A stretch of 64,000 nucleotides of DNA from contig NZ_PZJV01000006.1 in NCBI RefSeq assembly GCF_003206155.1, forward strand, positions 465,925-529,924, read 5' to 3'. Source of the DNA: Salinicola halophilus. Lineage in GTDB: Bacteria > Pseudomonadota > Gammaproteobacteria > Pseudomonadales > Halomonadaceae. The notes beneath the pieces were generated by a model. It was not told where the DNA came from. It worked only from the letters and a program-made list of their open reading frames with translations, and searched no databases. Below are positions 16,246-24,159 of the stretch, in pieces. The first letter of the stretch is position 1, and every line of letters begins with the position of its first letter. Both the position numbers and the translations under genes were made by a program.

Positions 16246-16932
16246 CGAACCGGGCTTACAGCAACTCTCGTCATTCGGCCTGTTCGGGGGAATTGAAGGC
16301 TCACTTGCCTTGTCTTGATCCGTGCTTCGCCACGCCACCATTGCTTCGGTCGAGACCTGCCAAGCTGAATGTAGGAACAGCGCCGCAATGGCCAGACCGA
16401 CCACCACATCGGGCCATACCGCGCCAGTCACGCCGACGGCTATTGCAGCCAGAACCACGCTGGTATTGGCGATGAGATCGTTGCGCGAACACAGCCAAGT
16501 CGAGCGCATGTTGAGATCTGCCGAGCGGTAGCGCAGCAGCATGAAAAAGCAGGCCGTGTTGGCCGCCAGTGCCAGAGTGCCCATGACGCCCATTGCCCCG
16601 GCCTCGGGAACGGTGCCGACCACGCTCTTGTGGATCGCCTCGCCAATGACAGCCAGACCGAACACGAACATGAACAGGCTCTTGACCAGCGCCGCCCCAG
16701 CTCGTGTTCGGTCACTGCGGTTCAGCGCGTACAACGTCAGCATGTAGACGGTGGCGTCGCCGAACATATCGAGCGAGTCCGCCAGTAGCGCCGTCGATCC
16801 GATCAGCCAGCCCGCCACGAACTCGATTACGAACATCGAGCCGTTAATACCGAGTACCCAGTACAGCACCTTGGCCTGCGTGCCTCGCAATTGCGCCAGC
16901 TCGCCGGCCTTGTTCTCGCAGCAGGAATCCAT
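16231..16932 (-). CDS. Cation diffusion facilitator family metal exporter
   Basis: 233 residues with about six membrane segments. It has the TM2 metal site motif ADSLDMFGDA (Asp where many zinc CDFs have His), a large C-terminal transmembrane part ending in LFLHSAWQVSTEAM, and cysteine pairs at both ends (DSCCEN, ESCCKPGSSCCE). It lacks the usual long cytoplasmic C-terminal domain. It would export a soft divalent cation from the cytoplasm (zinc, cadmium or lead are the likely ones given the adjacent regulator). It is transcribed divergently from the merR gene, from a MerR-type promoter. Confidence 0.85.
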   Translation of the reverse strand: MDSCCENKAGELAQLRGTQAKVLYWVLGINGSMFVIEFVAGWLIGSTALLADSLDMFGDATVYMLTLYALNRSDRTRAGAALVKSLFMFVFGLAVIGEAIHKSVVGTVPEAGAMGVMGTLALAANTACFFMLLRYRSADLNMRSTWLCSRNDLIANTSVVLAAIAVGVTGAVWPDVVVGLAIAALFLHSAWQVSTEAMVAWRSTDQDKASEPSIPPNRPNDESCCKPGSSCCE

Positions 16933-16961
16933 GCCAGTGCCTCCTTAAATGATTGGCTGTT

Positions 16962-16992
16962 AGCATGAAGGTTCTAGCCGCTATAGGGTCAA
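16962..16992 (-). promoter_or_regulatory. MerR-type promoter of the CDF gene
   Basis: On the minus strand -35 TTGACC (16992-16987) and -10 CATGCT (16967-16962) are separated by 19 bp. The spacer carries an imperfect dyad (CTATAGCGGCTAG). A 19-20 bp spacer with a dyad is diagnostic for MerR-activated metal promoters. Confidence 0.78.
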
Positions 16993-16997
16993 GCATC

Positions 16998-17396
16998 ATG
17001 GATGCTCGGATAACCATCGGTCAGCTTGCCAAGGCCACCGACACCAAGGCGGTGACCATCCGCTATTACGAAAGCGCGGGGCTCATCTCGCCGGTGACCA
17101 GAACGCAGGGCGGTTATCGCCTCTATACGGATCGGGAGAGAGATCGCCTGATCTTCGTCAAGCGCGCGCGTCACCTGGGCCTGAGTCTGGAGGATGTGAA
17201 ATCGCTACTTGGGCTAGCCGATGACGAGAACGCACCGTGCGGGCAGGTCGACTCGATCATCCACGAGCAGCTGGAGCGGATCAGGTCGAGGCTCAAGGAT
17301 CTACAGCAGCTAGAACGGGAACTCGACCGGCTCGAGCAATGCTGCCAGGCGGATACGGTGGCCGACTGCAAAATCATCGAGTCTCTGTCGCGGTAA
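16998..17396 (+). CDS. MerR-family metal sensor (ZntR/CadR/PbrR type)
   Basis: 132 residues. The wHTH is ITIGQLAKATDTKAVTIRYYESAGLISPVTRT, followed by the dimerisation helix and cysteines at 81, 115, 116 and 124. This spacing matches the zinc-binding cysteines of ZntR and is close to CadR/PbrR. It should bind the dyad at 16962-16992 and activate the divergent CDF exporter on metal stress. The ATG at 16998 is chosen because the HTH starts directly behind it. Confidence 0.9.
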   Translation: MDARITIGQLAKATDTKAVTIRYYESAGLISPVTRTQGGYRLYTDRERDRLIFVKRARHLGLSLEDVKSLLGLADDENAPCGQVDSIIHEQLERIRSRLKDLQQLERELDRLEQCCQADTVADCKIIESLSR

Positions 17397-17880
17397 AAGC
17401 GGCGGATGGGTGGCCACGTCCCTGTGGCCTTCAACCTGCCCTTATCTCGCCGCAACCTGCCGGCGCGCTGTCGACTCCCCGCCCCGCCTGCGCGCTAAAT
17501 GGGTCGGTTTTGATGCAGCGTTGCAGAGGGCGCCGAGCCCCGCCAGTACTGGGGCGGTAGGGTGATTCTAGGGCCGGAAAAATGATGCGAAATGATGCGT
17601 TCTATAGGCTACCCGACGAAAGATAGGGGGCGTTGGATAGAGATGTGAAACGGAATGTGGCAGATTGATACGAAAGGTATTCCTAACAGGGCTTAAGGAA
17701 GCTTACAGGCTCTTACACTGAGAAGACTTCGACTGAGGAAGCATACCCAATCATGTTATGCAGTCGGAACGATGATCGATGTCGTTTGGCCGGATCAGCT
17801 AAAAGTCTATTAGAATCATATGTATGAACTTCGCCAACCGCAGAGCCAGGCATAATACATAAGGATATTGGGAAATATCG
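17397..17880 (+). other. Intergenic region left of HEPN gene
   Basis: Two weak hairpins lie downstream of merR (GGCCAC/GTGGCC at 17412-17429; GCCCC/GGGGC near 17535-17553), neither with a T run. From about 17750 the base composition becomes AT-rich, with a possible -10 (TAATAC) near 17853 for the following gene. The composition break marks the edge of the defence cargo. No gene seen. Confidence 0.5.
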
Positions 17881-18759
17881 ATGATACTAACCCCAAAATC
17901 GCTTGAGAAATTGCGCCTATTGATTAACGAAGAGACTGAGTACAGATCAGGGCCTCAGCTTGTTCGTTTCTTCAATAGTTTGGGATTCAATGAATCTTAC
18001 GGACAAGGCTTTCCGTCGCGATGGATGTACACTGATGAAAAACTGGAACGAATCAACGGTAGCCCAGAATTAGATCAGTGCATCAGAATGGTGCTCAATC
18101 CAGTAAATTTTATCGGTAGGTTGGCAGATCTAGATAATCACACTAACGAATTTAATAAATTTCTTGCCTTCGACAAGTGGAGGGTGGTTCGGGAGGGGGC
18201 TGAAATCAAGTTTATAAAATTAGAAAAAATTGAAATTGAGGAGTCATGTTCGACCGGTCAGCTTGATACAGAAGATCAATTCCTGAGCAGAGAGTTTTCG
18301 GATATATCAACGCAAAATATCGGATTGGATGGAATGGTTTCAGCGATCATTGATCAGAGAATCAATGAAATCGAAAAATGCTATTCCTCCGGTGCGTATC
18401 TATCAGTGATCGTTATTGCTGGAAGTACTCTAGAAGGAATCTTACTTGGTTTGGCTACCAAGCATCCCAAACAGTTCAACACTGCAACCTCCTCGCCGAA
18501 AGATGGTTCGGGGAAAGTTCGCCAATTTCATGAATGGTCACTTAGTTCGTTCATCGATGTTGCTTACGAGCTTCGGCTTGTGCAATATGATATCCAGAAG
18601 TTTAGCCATACTCTCAGAGATTTTCGCAATTATATTCACCCGTTCCAGCAGATGAGTTCTGGCTTTAGCCCGAGACAACATACGGCAAAGATATGCTTAC
18701 AAGTACTAAGGGCAGCAATACAGGAGATTCGTGATAATGTAGTGAAAATCAACTCATGA
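17881..18759 (+). CDS. HEPN-like protein of unknown function, possible defence gene
   Basis: 292 residues, AT-rich gene. The N-terminal half (YRSGPQLVRFFNSLGFNESYGQGFPSRWMYTDEKL, then FNKFLAFDKWRVVREGAEIKF) is a module I know only from hypothetical proteins. The C-terminal half is all-helical and ends with RDFRNYIHP (R249-x3-H253, or R246-x6-H253). This resembles the R-polar-x-H motif of HEPN ribonucleases, embedded in a FSHTLRDFRNYIHPFQQ context. It lies 83 bases before apeA on the same strand. Either a two-gene module or independent cargo. Ribonuclease activity is inference. Confidence 0.62.
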   Translation: MILTPKSLEKLRLLINEETEYRSGPQLVRFFNSLGFNESYGQGFPSRWMYTDEKLERINGSPELDQCIRMVLNPVNFIGRLADLDNHTNEFNKFLAFDKWRVVREGAEIKFIKLEKIEIEESCSTGQLDTEDQFLSREFSDISTQNIGLDGMVSAIIDQRINEIEKCYSSGAYLSVIVIAGSTLEGILLGLATKHPKQFNTATSSPKDGSGKVRQFHEWSLSSFIDVAYELRLVQYDIQKFSHTLRDFRNYIHPFQQMSSGFSPRQHTAKICLQVLRAAIQEIRDNVVKINS

Positions 18760-18842
18760 GCAAGGATTCTAGTCGAGCTGTGTTATTTTGTTGCTACAAA
18801 AAGGTGGGCGCGCCTAAAAATTAGGGGTTAAGAGGGTTCTTC

Positions 18843-20231
18843 GTGAGAATCAGGGATCAAATAAAGAGATCGGGCTACTTCTGGTTGCCTCAGAATCCGG
18901 ATAAAAAAATCCCAGGGATTCTATCTATTTCTGATGGAGGCAATATTGAGCTAGAAGTGGTGGGCCTATTTCAAGAAACCATCGCCGCTTTTAATGGGGA
19001 TGATGATATACAAACAATTATTGGGCATGTAGAAAAGGATGGCCTAGTCACACTACAAGATTGCTTCTATAAGAAGAAAAATATTGCATTTGGTGGAATA
19101 TCAAAGTCACTGGTTTATGTCAACAAAGCCATTAGCGGAGTTGCTTATGTGGAAGACGATGTAATCAAATTCAATACCGTCTCATTTTCGGTTGAGGGGA
19201 TAAGTGAGTGGGTAGCTATCACTGGCATTAATGTTAATTATGGCAATGATTACAAAACAGCAACTATAAATTACACCCCTCAAAAAGAACTGGTTTACAA
19301 TCTAATAGATGGGTTTAGATTACATATCTTTTTTGGCTATACGCTTCCAAATTTTTCAAGTACAACAGAAGCCAGAATAAGCCATCAGGCTTATTTCAAA
19401 TTATCATCCGAAATGGCCAGGGACTTCCCAAAGTTTAGCATAATTATTCATCGGATCACCCAATTTCTTTGTTTTGCTATTGGTTCTACAGTCTCTATTA
19501 GCGATGTATCAGCTACGTCTAATGATATAACCATTAATATTTCGAAAGGTAAGACAAGACCCGCAAATATAAAGCTCTATTACCCTAGCCTCCCATTTTC
19601 TGAAGATGAGCCGGTAATAGACATGAATAAGTTTTTATTTCGATTCTCAGATATACGTGAAAACGCCGAACGCGTATTTAATAAATGGCTTGTCGCTTAT
19701 TCAATAATACGGCCTTCTCTTGGCTTATATTTCTCTGCAGTGTCGGGAGATCATAAATATCTGGATGGCAGATTTTTATCACTTGCCCAAGGACTTGAAA
19801 CGTATCATAGAAGAACCTCTACCGAGACGCTGCGGGACGAAGCGGAGTTCAGGTCAATCGTTGCCTCGTTACTGTGGAACTGCCCAAAAGCGAGTAGGAA
19901 GTGGTTGAGAGGACACCTTTATCACGGTAATGATATTAATCTTGGCCAAAGAATCAAAAGGATCATTGACCCTTATAAGTCGTACCTTGGAAGCTCAAAA
20001 CAGAGAAATAAGTTTATTAGAGGCGTTGTTAATACTAGGAACTACCTTACTCACTATAGTGAGGAGCTAGAAAACGAATCTTTGAAAGGGCCAGAGCTAT
20101 GGGTTCTGTGCCAAAAAATGGAAGCTGTTTTTCAGCTTCATCTTCTTCAGCAGCTTGGCTTCGAAAAGTCAGACATTGAACGAATACTAAGCAATAATCA
20201 CAGGCTGAAGCAAAAGTTTAACGAAGTTTAA
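18843..20231 (+). CDS. apeA: ApeA-type anti-phage HEPN protein
   Basis: 462 residues. The N-terminal 30-60 residues (GYFWLPQNPDKKIPGILSISDGGNIELEVVGLF) match the ApeA N-terminal domain. The C-terminal helical HEPN domain holds the catalytic-type motif TRNYLTH (R399-x4-H404). ApeA is an abortive-infection HEPN nuclease active against phages in E. coli. It probably senses infection by its N-terminal part and then cleaves RNA. GTG start, preceded by AAGAGGG. The gene is markedly AT-rich, consistent with separate acquisition. It lies in the right-hand cargo slot of the element. Confidence 0.85.
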   Translation: MRIRDQIKRSGYFWLPQNPDKKIPGILSISDGGNIELEVVGLFQETIAAFNGDDDIQTIIGHVEKDGLVTLQDCFYKKKNIAFGGISKSLVYVNKAISGVAYVEDDVIKFNTVSFSVEGISEWVAITGINVNYGNDYKTATINYTPQKELVYNLIDGFRLHIFFGYTLPNFSSTTEARISHQAYFKLSSEMARDFPKFSIIIHRITQFLCFAIGSTVSISDVSATSNDITINISKGKTRPANIKLYYPSLPFSEDEPVIDMNKFLFRFSDIRENAERVFNKWLVAYSIIRPSLGLYFSAVSGDHKYLDGRFLSLAQGLETYHRRTSTETLRDEAEFRSIVASLLWNCPKASRKWLRGHLYHGNDINLGQRIKRIIDPYKSYLGSSKQRNKFIRGVVNTRNYLTHYSEELENESLKGPELWVLCQKMEAVFQLHLLQQLGFEKSDIERILSNNHRLKQKFNEV

Positions 20232-20339
20232 CAGCCTAGTTGTCTATGTGAATTTGGCGCAGAATACAAAAAAGATACTCGGGTTAGTGAAACTTAATGT
20301 TTTTAGGGAAAGTGTCCGCTCCTGGCCGAATGATGTCGT

Positions 20340-20792
20340 TCACAGCTCACCTGCCACGGATCGCGCTTTGACAAATTTCATCAAGCCGCGATCCCGTTTT
20401 TCAACGGGGAGCCAGCCGGCACGCTCGTAAAAGGCATAGGCTCGGCTGCCGATCTCGGTTTCTAGCCAAATTTCGTCGAATTTGACGAATAGATGGCTCT
20501 CGGCTTTCTCAAGAAGTAAGCGGCCCACACCTCGCCCTTGATGGTCGGCGCGGACGAACAGTCCAAATACGCACCCGGTCTCATTGCGAACCATTGAAAA
20601 ACCTACGAGTACTCCATCAATCTCTGCAACCCAAAGATAAGGGCCCTGGGCGAGCTCGCCGGCAGTGGCATCGGATGTGATGCCCATTTCGGCAAGCTGC
20701 TCGAGCGAAAGGTGGTTCTCCGCCACGCTGGTGCGGATGGCGAAGATCTCTCCAATGTCTGTCTCTCTCGCTTCTCTCACTTGAATTGGCAT
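20340..20792 (-). CDS. GNAT family N-acetyltransferase
   Basis: 150 residues with motif A GLFVRADHQGRGVGRLLLEKAESHL (Q-x-x-G-x-G) and a C-terminal AYAFYERAGWLPVEKRDRG. This is a small GNAT of unknown substrate, possibly a toxin-, drug- or polyamine-modifying enzyme. It is the last gene of the element before attR. No partner gene of a toxin-antitoxin GNAT (RHH/DUF1778) is seen next to it. Confidence 0.85.
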   Translation of the reverse strand: MPIQVREARETDIGEIFAIRTSVAENHLSLEQLAEMGITSDATAGELAQGPYLWVAEIDGVLVGFSMVRNETGCVFGLFVRADHQGRGVGRLLLEKAESHLFVKFDEIWLETEIGSRAYAFYERAGWLPVEKRDRGLMKFVKARSVAGEL

Positions 20793-20992
20793 GGACTGAT
20801 ACCCTTAGCGGTGATTGATAGCCCCATGGGCGGTCATTGTAGGCGCACCGTGCCCACAGATGAGCTGGTTTGGCGGCCTGGAGCCGTAGCGACGTAGTCA
20901 TGCGATGGACAGTCATAGGGTCAGCTTTTGAGGCTGGGAGGTATATCGCATGGTATATCTAGATTGTCGAACTTCGTGAATCTCATCCTAAA

Positions 20993-21008
20993 ACAGGTAC
21001 TTACCTGT
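20993..21008. repeat. Inverted repeat beside attR
   Basis: ACAGGTA-CT-TACCTGT is a perfect dyad 8 bases left of attR. It may be an integrase/AlpA arm site; role unproven. Confidence 0.4.
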
Positions 21009-21015
21009 CATTATG

Positions 21016-21035
21016 GAATCCTTCTGGGCGCGCCA
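21016..21035 (+). repeat. attR: right boundary repeat of the element
   Basis: Exact second copy of the 20 bases at the tRNA-Arg 3' end (5683-5702). Only this tail of the tRNA is present, so it is the duplicated attachment core, not a second tRNA. Confidence 0.93.
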
Positions 21036-21050
21036 AGCACATACTGAAAC

Positions 21051-21082
21051 CGCCATCTGACTTGTCAGGTGGCGTTTTTTTT
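21051..21082 (+). terminator. Displaced terminator of tRNA-Arg
   Basis: CGCCATCTGAC pairs with GTCAGGTGGCG (one T-G pair) around TT, followed by eight T. It lies 16 bases after attR, the position expected for the tRNA terminator before the element inserted. Confidence 0.85.
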
Positions 21083-21271
21083 ATGGGTACGTACCGTCTT
21101 CGGCGACTCTTCTGAGGCTGCGGCACGTTCAACCGGCTGTGGATAGATCTGGCGAGGGTGGCGGGTGTGGAAAGCGAGGTCGTCGACGCTTGAGCGAGTC
21201 GGCGCTTGCGCGGCGATGCTTCAAGATCGAGGATCTCGGTCAGCAGTGAACCAGCAGCGGCGGAGAACGAT

Positions 21272-21766
21272 GTGAAGCAGATCTTGATGAGTGCCTGCCT
21301 GCTCGGAAAGCGCGTTCGATACGACGGGGGCGATCTCCCCCTGAACGACCGGATCGTCGAGAGGTGGCGAGCCGAGGGACGTATCGTATCGGTTTGCCCC
21401 GAGGTTCAGGCTGGCATGAGCATCCCCAGAAAGCCGGCGGAGATCGCGAACGGCACGGGGAATGAGGTTCTGTCGGGAGAGGCCGTCGTCGTCGAGAAAG
21501 AGGGCGACGATGTCACCGCCGCTTTCATCGCAGGCGCCCGGATCGCGCTGGATCTCTGCCAGCGATTCGACATCGACATCGCTGTACTGGCGGAATCGAG
21601 CCCTTCCTGCGGAACGACGACTATCTACGATGGCCATTTTGCCGGAGGGAAGATTCCCGGGATGGGTGTGACGGCCGCGCTGTTGAAGCAGCACGGCGTG
21701 CAGGTCTTCAGTCAGCATGACGTGGCCGCGGTCAACGAGTTGATTCTGGCGGCGAGAATGGGCTGA
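21272..21766 (+). CDS. DUF523 family protein
   Basis: 164 residues: MSACLLGKRVRYDGGD near the N-terminus, VCPEVQAGMSIPRKPAE, and LAESSPSCGTTTIYDGHFAG. This is the DUF523 family with conserved cysteines in SACLLG, VCPE and SPSCG that may bind metal or a cofactor. Biochemical role unknown. GTG at 21272 after GGAG is chosen (VKQILMSACLLG); ATG at 21287 would cut the first strand. First chromosomal gene after the tRNA-Arg locus. Confidence 0.88.
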   Translation: MKQILMSACLLGKRVRYDGGDLPLNDRIVERWRAEGRIVSVCPEVQAGMSIPRKPAEIANGTGNEVLSGEAVVVEKEGDDVTAAFIAGARIALDLCQRFDIDIAVLAESSPSCGTTTIYDGHFAGGKIPGMGVTAALLKQHGVQVFSQHDVAAVNELILAARMG

Positions 21767-21863
21767 AGACGACGATGAAGCGCGATAGCTTTTCCAGGCC
21801 CTGGGTCTCGATGAAGGCTTTTGGCAAGCGATCTTGGCCTGAACCGATGCGTTTCGATGTTCC

Positions 21864-22052
21864 TCACAAGCTTGCCGGCGACAGCACGACCAAGCCGAGG
21901 CCCCATACGACGATCGCCCCGATGGCCATGACGATTACCAGTGTCGAGACGGTCCCTTTCGCAGCGGTGCTACGCTCGCTGTCGCTGTTCACGAAGGCGG
22001 CGATGAGGCCGGCCGCCACGGCGACGACCAATATCAAACCGATGAGAAACAT
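21864..22052 (-). CDS. Small inner-membrane protein
   Basis: 62 residues with two hydrophobic helices (FLIGLILVVAVAAGLIAAFV and STLVIVMAIGAIVVWGLGLVVL) separated by a charged turn. No family recognised. ATG 22052 is chosen because AAGGAAAG precedes it. Confidence 0.65.
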   Translation of the reverse strand: MFLIGLILVVAVAAGLIAAFVNSDSERSTAAKGTVSTLVIVMAIGAIVVWGLGLVVLSPASL

Positions 22053-22220
22053 GACGCTTTCCTTATCGATGAACCGAGAATGACCATGATGGCAGCGGCG
22101 CATTGTAAAGCGCTCGGGGAGTGAGCGCTTCGTTTCCCGGTACTGGTCGTCTGTGTCTTTCGGTTCGGTTCGATATTACCGAGCGTGCGTTGCCGGTCGA
22201 CAGAGGCGGGCCAAACACGA

Positions 22221-22243
22221 AAGCCGCACCCGAGGTGCGGCTT
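22221..22243. terminator. Hairpin terminator downstream of the 22270 gene
   Basis: AAGCCGCACC and GGTGCGGCTT form a perfect 10-bp stem with a CGA loop. On the minus strand it follows the 22270-22560 gene with a T-rich tail. Confidence 0.65.
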
Positions 22244-22269
22244 GTCTCCAGTCGCTTCCAGGTATCTGG

Positions 22270-22560
22270 CTACGAGCCGGGCAGCTGCTCGGTGTCGCCG
22301 AGATAGGCGACGATGGCATCGAAGCGCAGGGTGTAGAACGTCAGCGCCTCCTCGTCGCGCTCAGACCATTCTCCGTCGTTTTGCCGCTGGATCGCGTCGC
22401 GCAGCCGGTCGACGAAGTCTTCTGTCGTCACCTGACGACCTCGAATCTGCAGGAAGTCGTAACAGCACCGGTGAAAGCGTCTGTCGTCCTCCGGGCTGTG
22501 CGTGTGCCAGGAATCCGCCTTGAACCAGGGTTCGAAGGCCTCGACCAATGTCATGGGCAT
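22270..22560 (-). CDS. Hypothetical protein
   Basis: 96 residues, acidic, cytoplasmic-looking, with a CC pair in FHRCCYDFLQI and no recognised domain. Predicted helical (TTEDFVDRLRDAIQRQ). The codon use fits the host and a terminator follows, so it is probably a real gene. An ATG two codons in (22554) is an alternative start. Confidence 0.6.
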   Translation of the reverse strand: MPMTLVEAFEPWFKADSWHTHSPEDDRRFHRCCYDFLQIRGRQVTTEDFVDRLRDAIQRQNDGEWSERDEEALTFYTLRFDAIVAYLGDTEQLPGS

Positions 22561-23012
22561 AGCGTATCTCTCTACAGTCCTTTCCTTTCTTCGGGATCGC
22601 GCCGTCCGAAATGATTTCGGCGGCGAACCCTACCAGATCGTCTCACCGGCGACGCCGCTCGACTGACTTCTCTCCGTCTCGAGACTGTCCCATTCCCGCC
22701 GGCAAAACAGCATCGGCAAGTCTAGCGCTGGTCACCCGCTGACAGTCATCGAGCTCGGTTCACAAGGAACACGGCTCGTCATTCGGATGGAGCCTGACGA
22801 ACGTGTCGATCTGTTTACGCTTCAAGTTCGCCATTGGATGCGACGATGAGTCTTCCGAGGCTCTGTTTTCCCTCGAAGCAATCGATGCAAGGGGAGCGGT
22901 AATAGTGAATAAGCTAATCAACTTTAATTAAGCCACGAGCGCTTGATAATCCGACCGATGTTAATTAGTGTAACCGCGCCTTGCATAACGATAAATTATT
23001 GATTTTGAGGGA
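22561..23012. other. Intergenic region upstream of the lipoprotein gene
   Basis: No gene seen. The last 110 bases are AT-rich (AATAGTGAATAAG, AACTTTAATTAAG, TAACGATAAATTATTG) and probably carry the promoter of the lipoprotein gene. A sigma-70 pair cannot be fixed with confidence. Confidence 0.4.
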
Positions 23013-23531
23013 ATGATTTTGAGAAAAGTATTTGCGATGGCGGCTGCAGCGGGCGCGCTTTCGCTGACCGGCTGTGCATCGATCATCGGTGACGACAGCC
23101 AGACGGTGTCGTTTATCAGCACGCCTTCCCAGGCGCAGATTGCGATCAATGACGAGAAAGGGCGGCAGATCGTGAGTGATGAAACGCCGGCAACGGTCAC
23201 ACTCGAAAAATCTGACGGTTCGTACTGGGGCGGAAAGACTTACAACGTTTCGATCTCCAAAACCGGGTACGAAACGCAGTCGCTCGCGATCACCAGCAGC
23301 CCCAACGGCTGGTATATCGCAGGAAATCTCGTCTTTGGCGGTCTCATCGGCTGGTTCATCGTCGATCCCTTCTCGGGGGCGATGTATTCTCTGAGCCCTG
23401 ACGAGATATCCGCCGATCTGGGGGCTCAGGTCAGTGATCTCGACAATGGCGCCAAACAGCTGCATATCTCTTTGCTCAAGGATATCCCGCAGGCCGATCG
23501 CGGCAATCTGCGATATCTGGGGCAGATCTAA
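23013..23531 (+). CDS. Outer-membrane-type lipoprotein
   Basis: 172 residues. The signal peptide ends in the lipobox LTGC (Cys near residue 21), followed by ASIIGDDSQTV, which suggests release to the outer membrane. A PEGA-like beta segment follows (FISTPSQAQIAINDEKG, TPATVTLEKSDG, YNVSISKTGYETQSLAI), then a short hydrophobic glycine-rich stretch (AGNLVFGGLIGWFIVDPFSG) also seen in related putative lipoproteins. Function unknown. GAGGGA precedes the ATG; a TTCG-loop terminator follows. Confidence 0.82.
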   Translation: MILRKVFAMAAAAGALSLTGCASIIGDDSQTVSFISTPSQAQIAINDEKGRQIVSDETPATVTLEKSDGSYWGGKTYNVSISKTGYETQSLAITSSPNGWYIAGNLVFGGLIGWFIVDPFSGAMYSLSPDEISADLGAQVSDLDNGAKQLHISLLKDIPQADRGNLRYLGQI

Positions 23532-23550
23532 CAAGACTTGAACGCAAGGC

Positions 23551-23573
23551 AGCCCGCTTCGGCGGGCTTTTTT
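23551..23573 (+). terminator. Terminator after lipoprotein gene
   Basis: AGCCCGC-TTCG-GCGGGCT then a T run; the stable TTCG tetraloop makes this a strong terminator. Confidence 0.92.
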
Positions 23574-23751
23574 GTTTGTCGCTGATCGTTGCGAAAAGTG
23601 GGTCTCCGGTCACCCTCCGAGCGCCGGTCTTTCTCAGGGAGCCGACTTTCTCGTGGTATCGACAAGAGTCGGCTGGTCACCGCACGAGACGTTCGGTCGA
23701 CAGCAGCTCTCCGCGGTGGCGGTGTTCGTCGGGGTGTGTCGGCCACCTTGC

Positions 23752-24025
23752 GGCCGGCGTGGCGCCAGGCTTTGAGGGGCTCGCTGGGAATCTGCCAGGC
23801 GGAGTGCAGAAAGAGCGCGGCGATGATGGCGAGGCCGACGATAATGTCCGGCCAGAGCGTGCCGGTCAGGCTGACGGCTATGGCTTCTGGAACACTCCCC
23901 GCCAGGCTCTTGTGGATCGCCTCCATGATGACGGCGAGCCCGAAGACGAACGTGAACAGGCTCTTGATGAGTGCCGCGCCGGCGCGTGTTCTGTCACTGC
24001 GATGGAGCGCGTAGAGCGTCAGGGC
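23752..24025 (-). pseudogene. CDF metal exporter remnant
   Basis: The minus-strand translation reads LTLYALHRSDRTRAGAALIKSLF...EAIHKSLAGSVPEA, then jumps to GTLWPDIIVGLA...LFLHSAWQ. It is closely similar to the intact exporter at 16231-16932 but lacks about 55 internal residues (two membrane segments) and everything before residue 63 of that protein. No start codon or promoter remains. It continues into unrelated sequence after KAWRHAG. Clear pseudogene of a paralogous or older resident copy. Confidence 0.82.
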
Positions 24026-24026
24026 G

Positions 24027-24074
24027 CGATTGCGCGACCTGCAGAAGCTGGAGCGAGAGCTCGGCCGGCTCGAG
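24027..24074 (+). pseudogene. merR remnant fused to CDF pseudogene
   Basis: Sixteen codons, RLRDLQKLERELGRLE, match residues 98-113 of the intact MerR regulator (RLKDLQQLERELDRLE). They abut the broken 5' part of the CDF remnant. A single deletion that removed the divergent promoter and both 5' ends of an old merR/CDF pair explains the junction. Confidence 0.72.
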
Positions 24075-24159
24075 CCCGGCGCACTTTTTCGAGGTCCGCC
24101 CTGTCGAAAGGCAGCTTGAGGCTGAATTCGTTACATATGGATACATATATGCCGGTATT

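Larger units (their letters stand above)
5703..21015. mobile_element. 15.3-kb P4-like integrative element in tRNA-Arg
   Basis: Bounded by the 20-bp direct repeat. Contains a P4-family integrase beside attL, an Ogr/Delta zinc finger, AlpA, a C4-like structured leader, a TOPRIM primase and DUF927 helicase operon, and an iteron-type candidate origin. These are the hallmarks of P4-like satellites and related integrative elements. Cargo genes are a DRT-type reverse transcriptase, a dehalogenase-like hydrolase, a CDF exporter/MerR pair, a HEPN-like protein, ApeA and a GNAT. No capsid, tail, terminase or conjugation genes are visible, so it would need a helper or is a non-packaging island. Confidence 0.9.

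Noticed and set aside
21016-21035. Second tRNA-Arg
   Set aside because: Only the last 20 bases of the tRNA are present, so it is attR.
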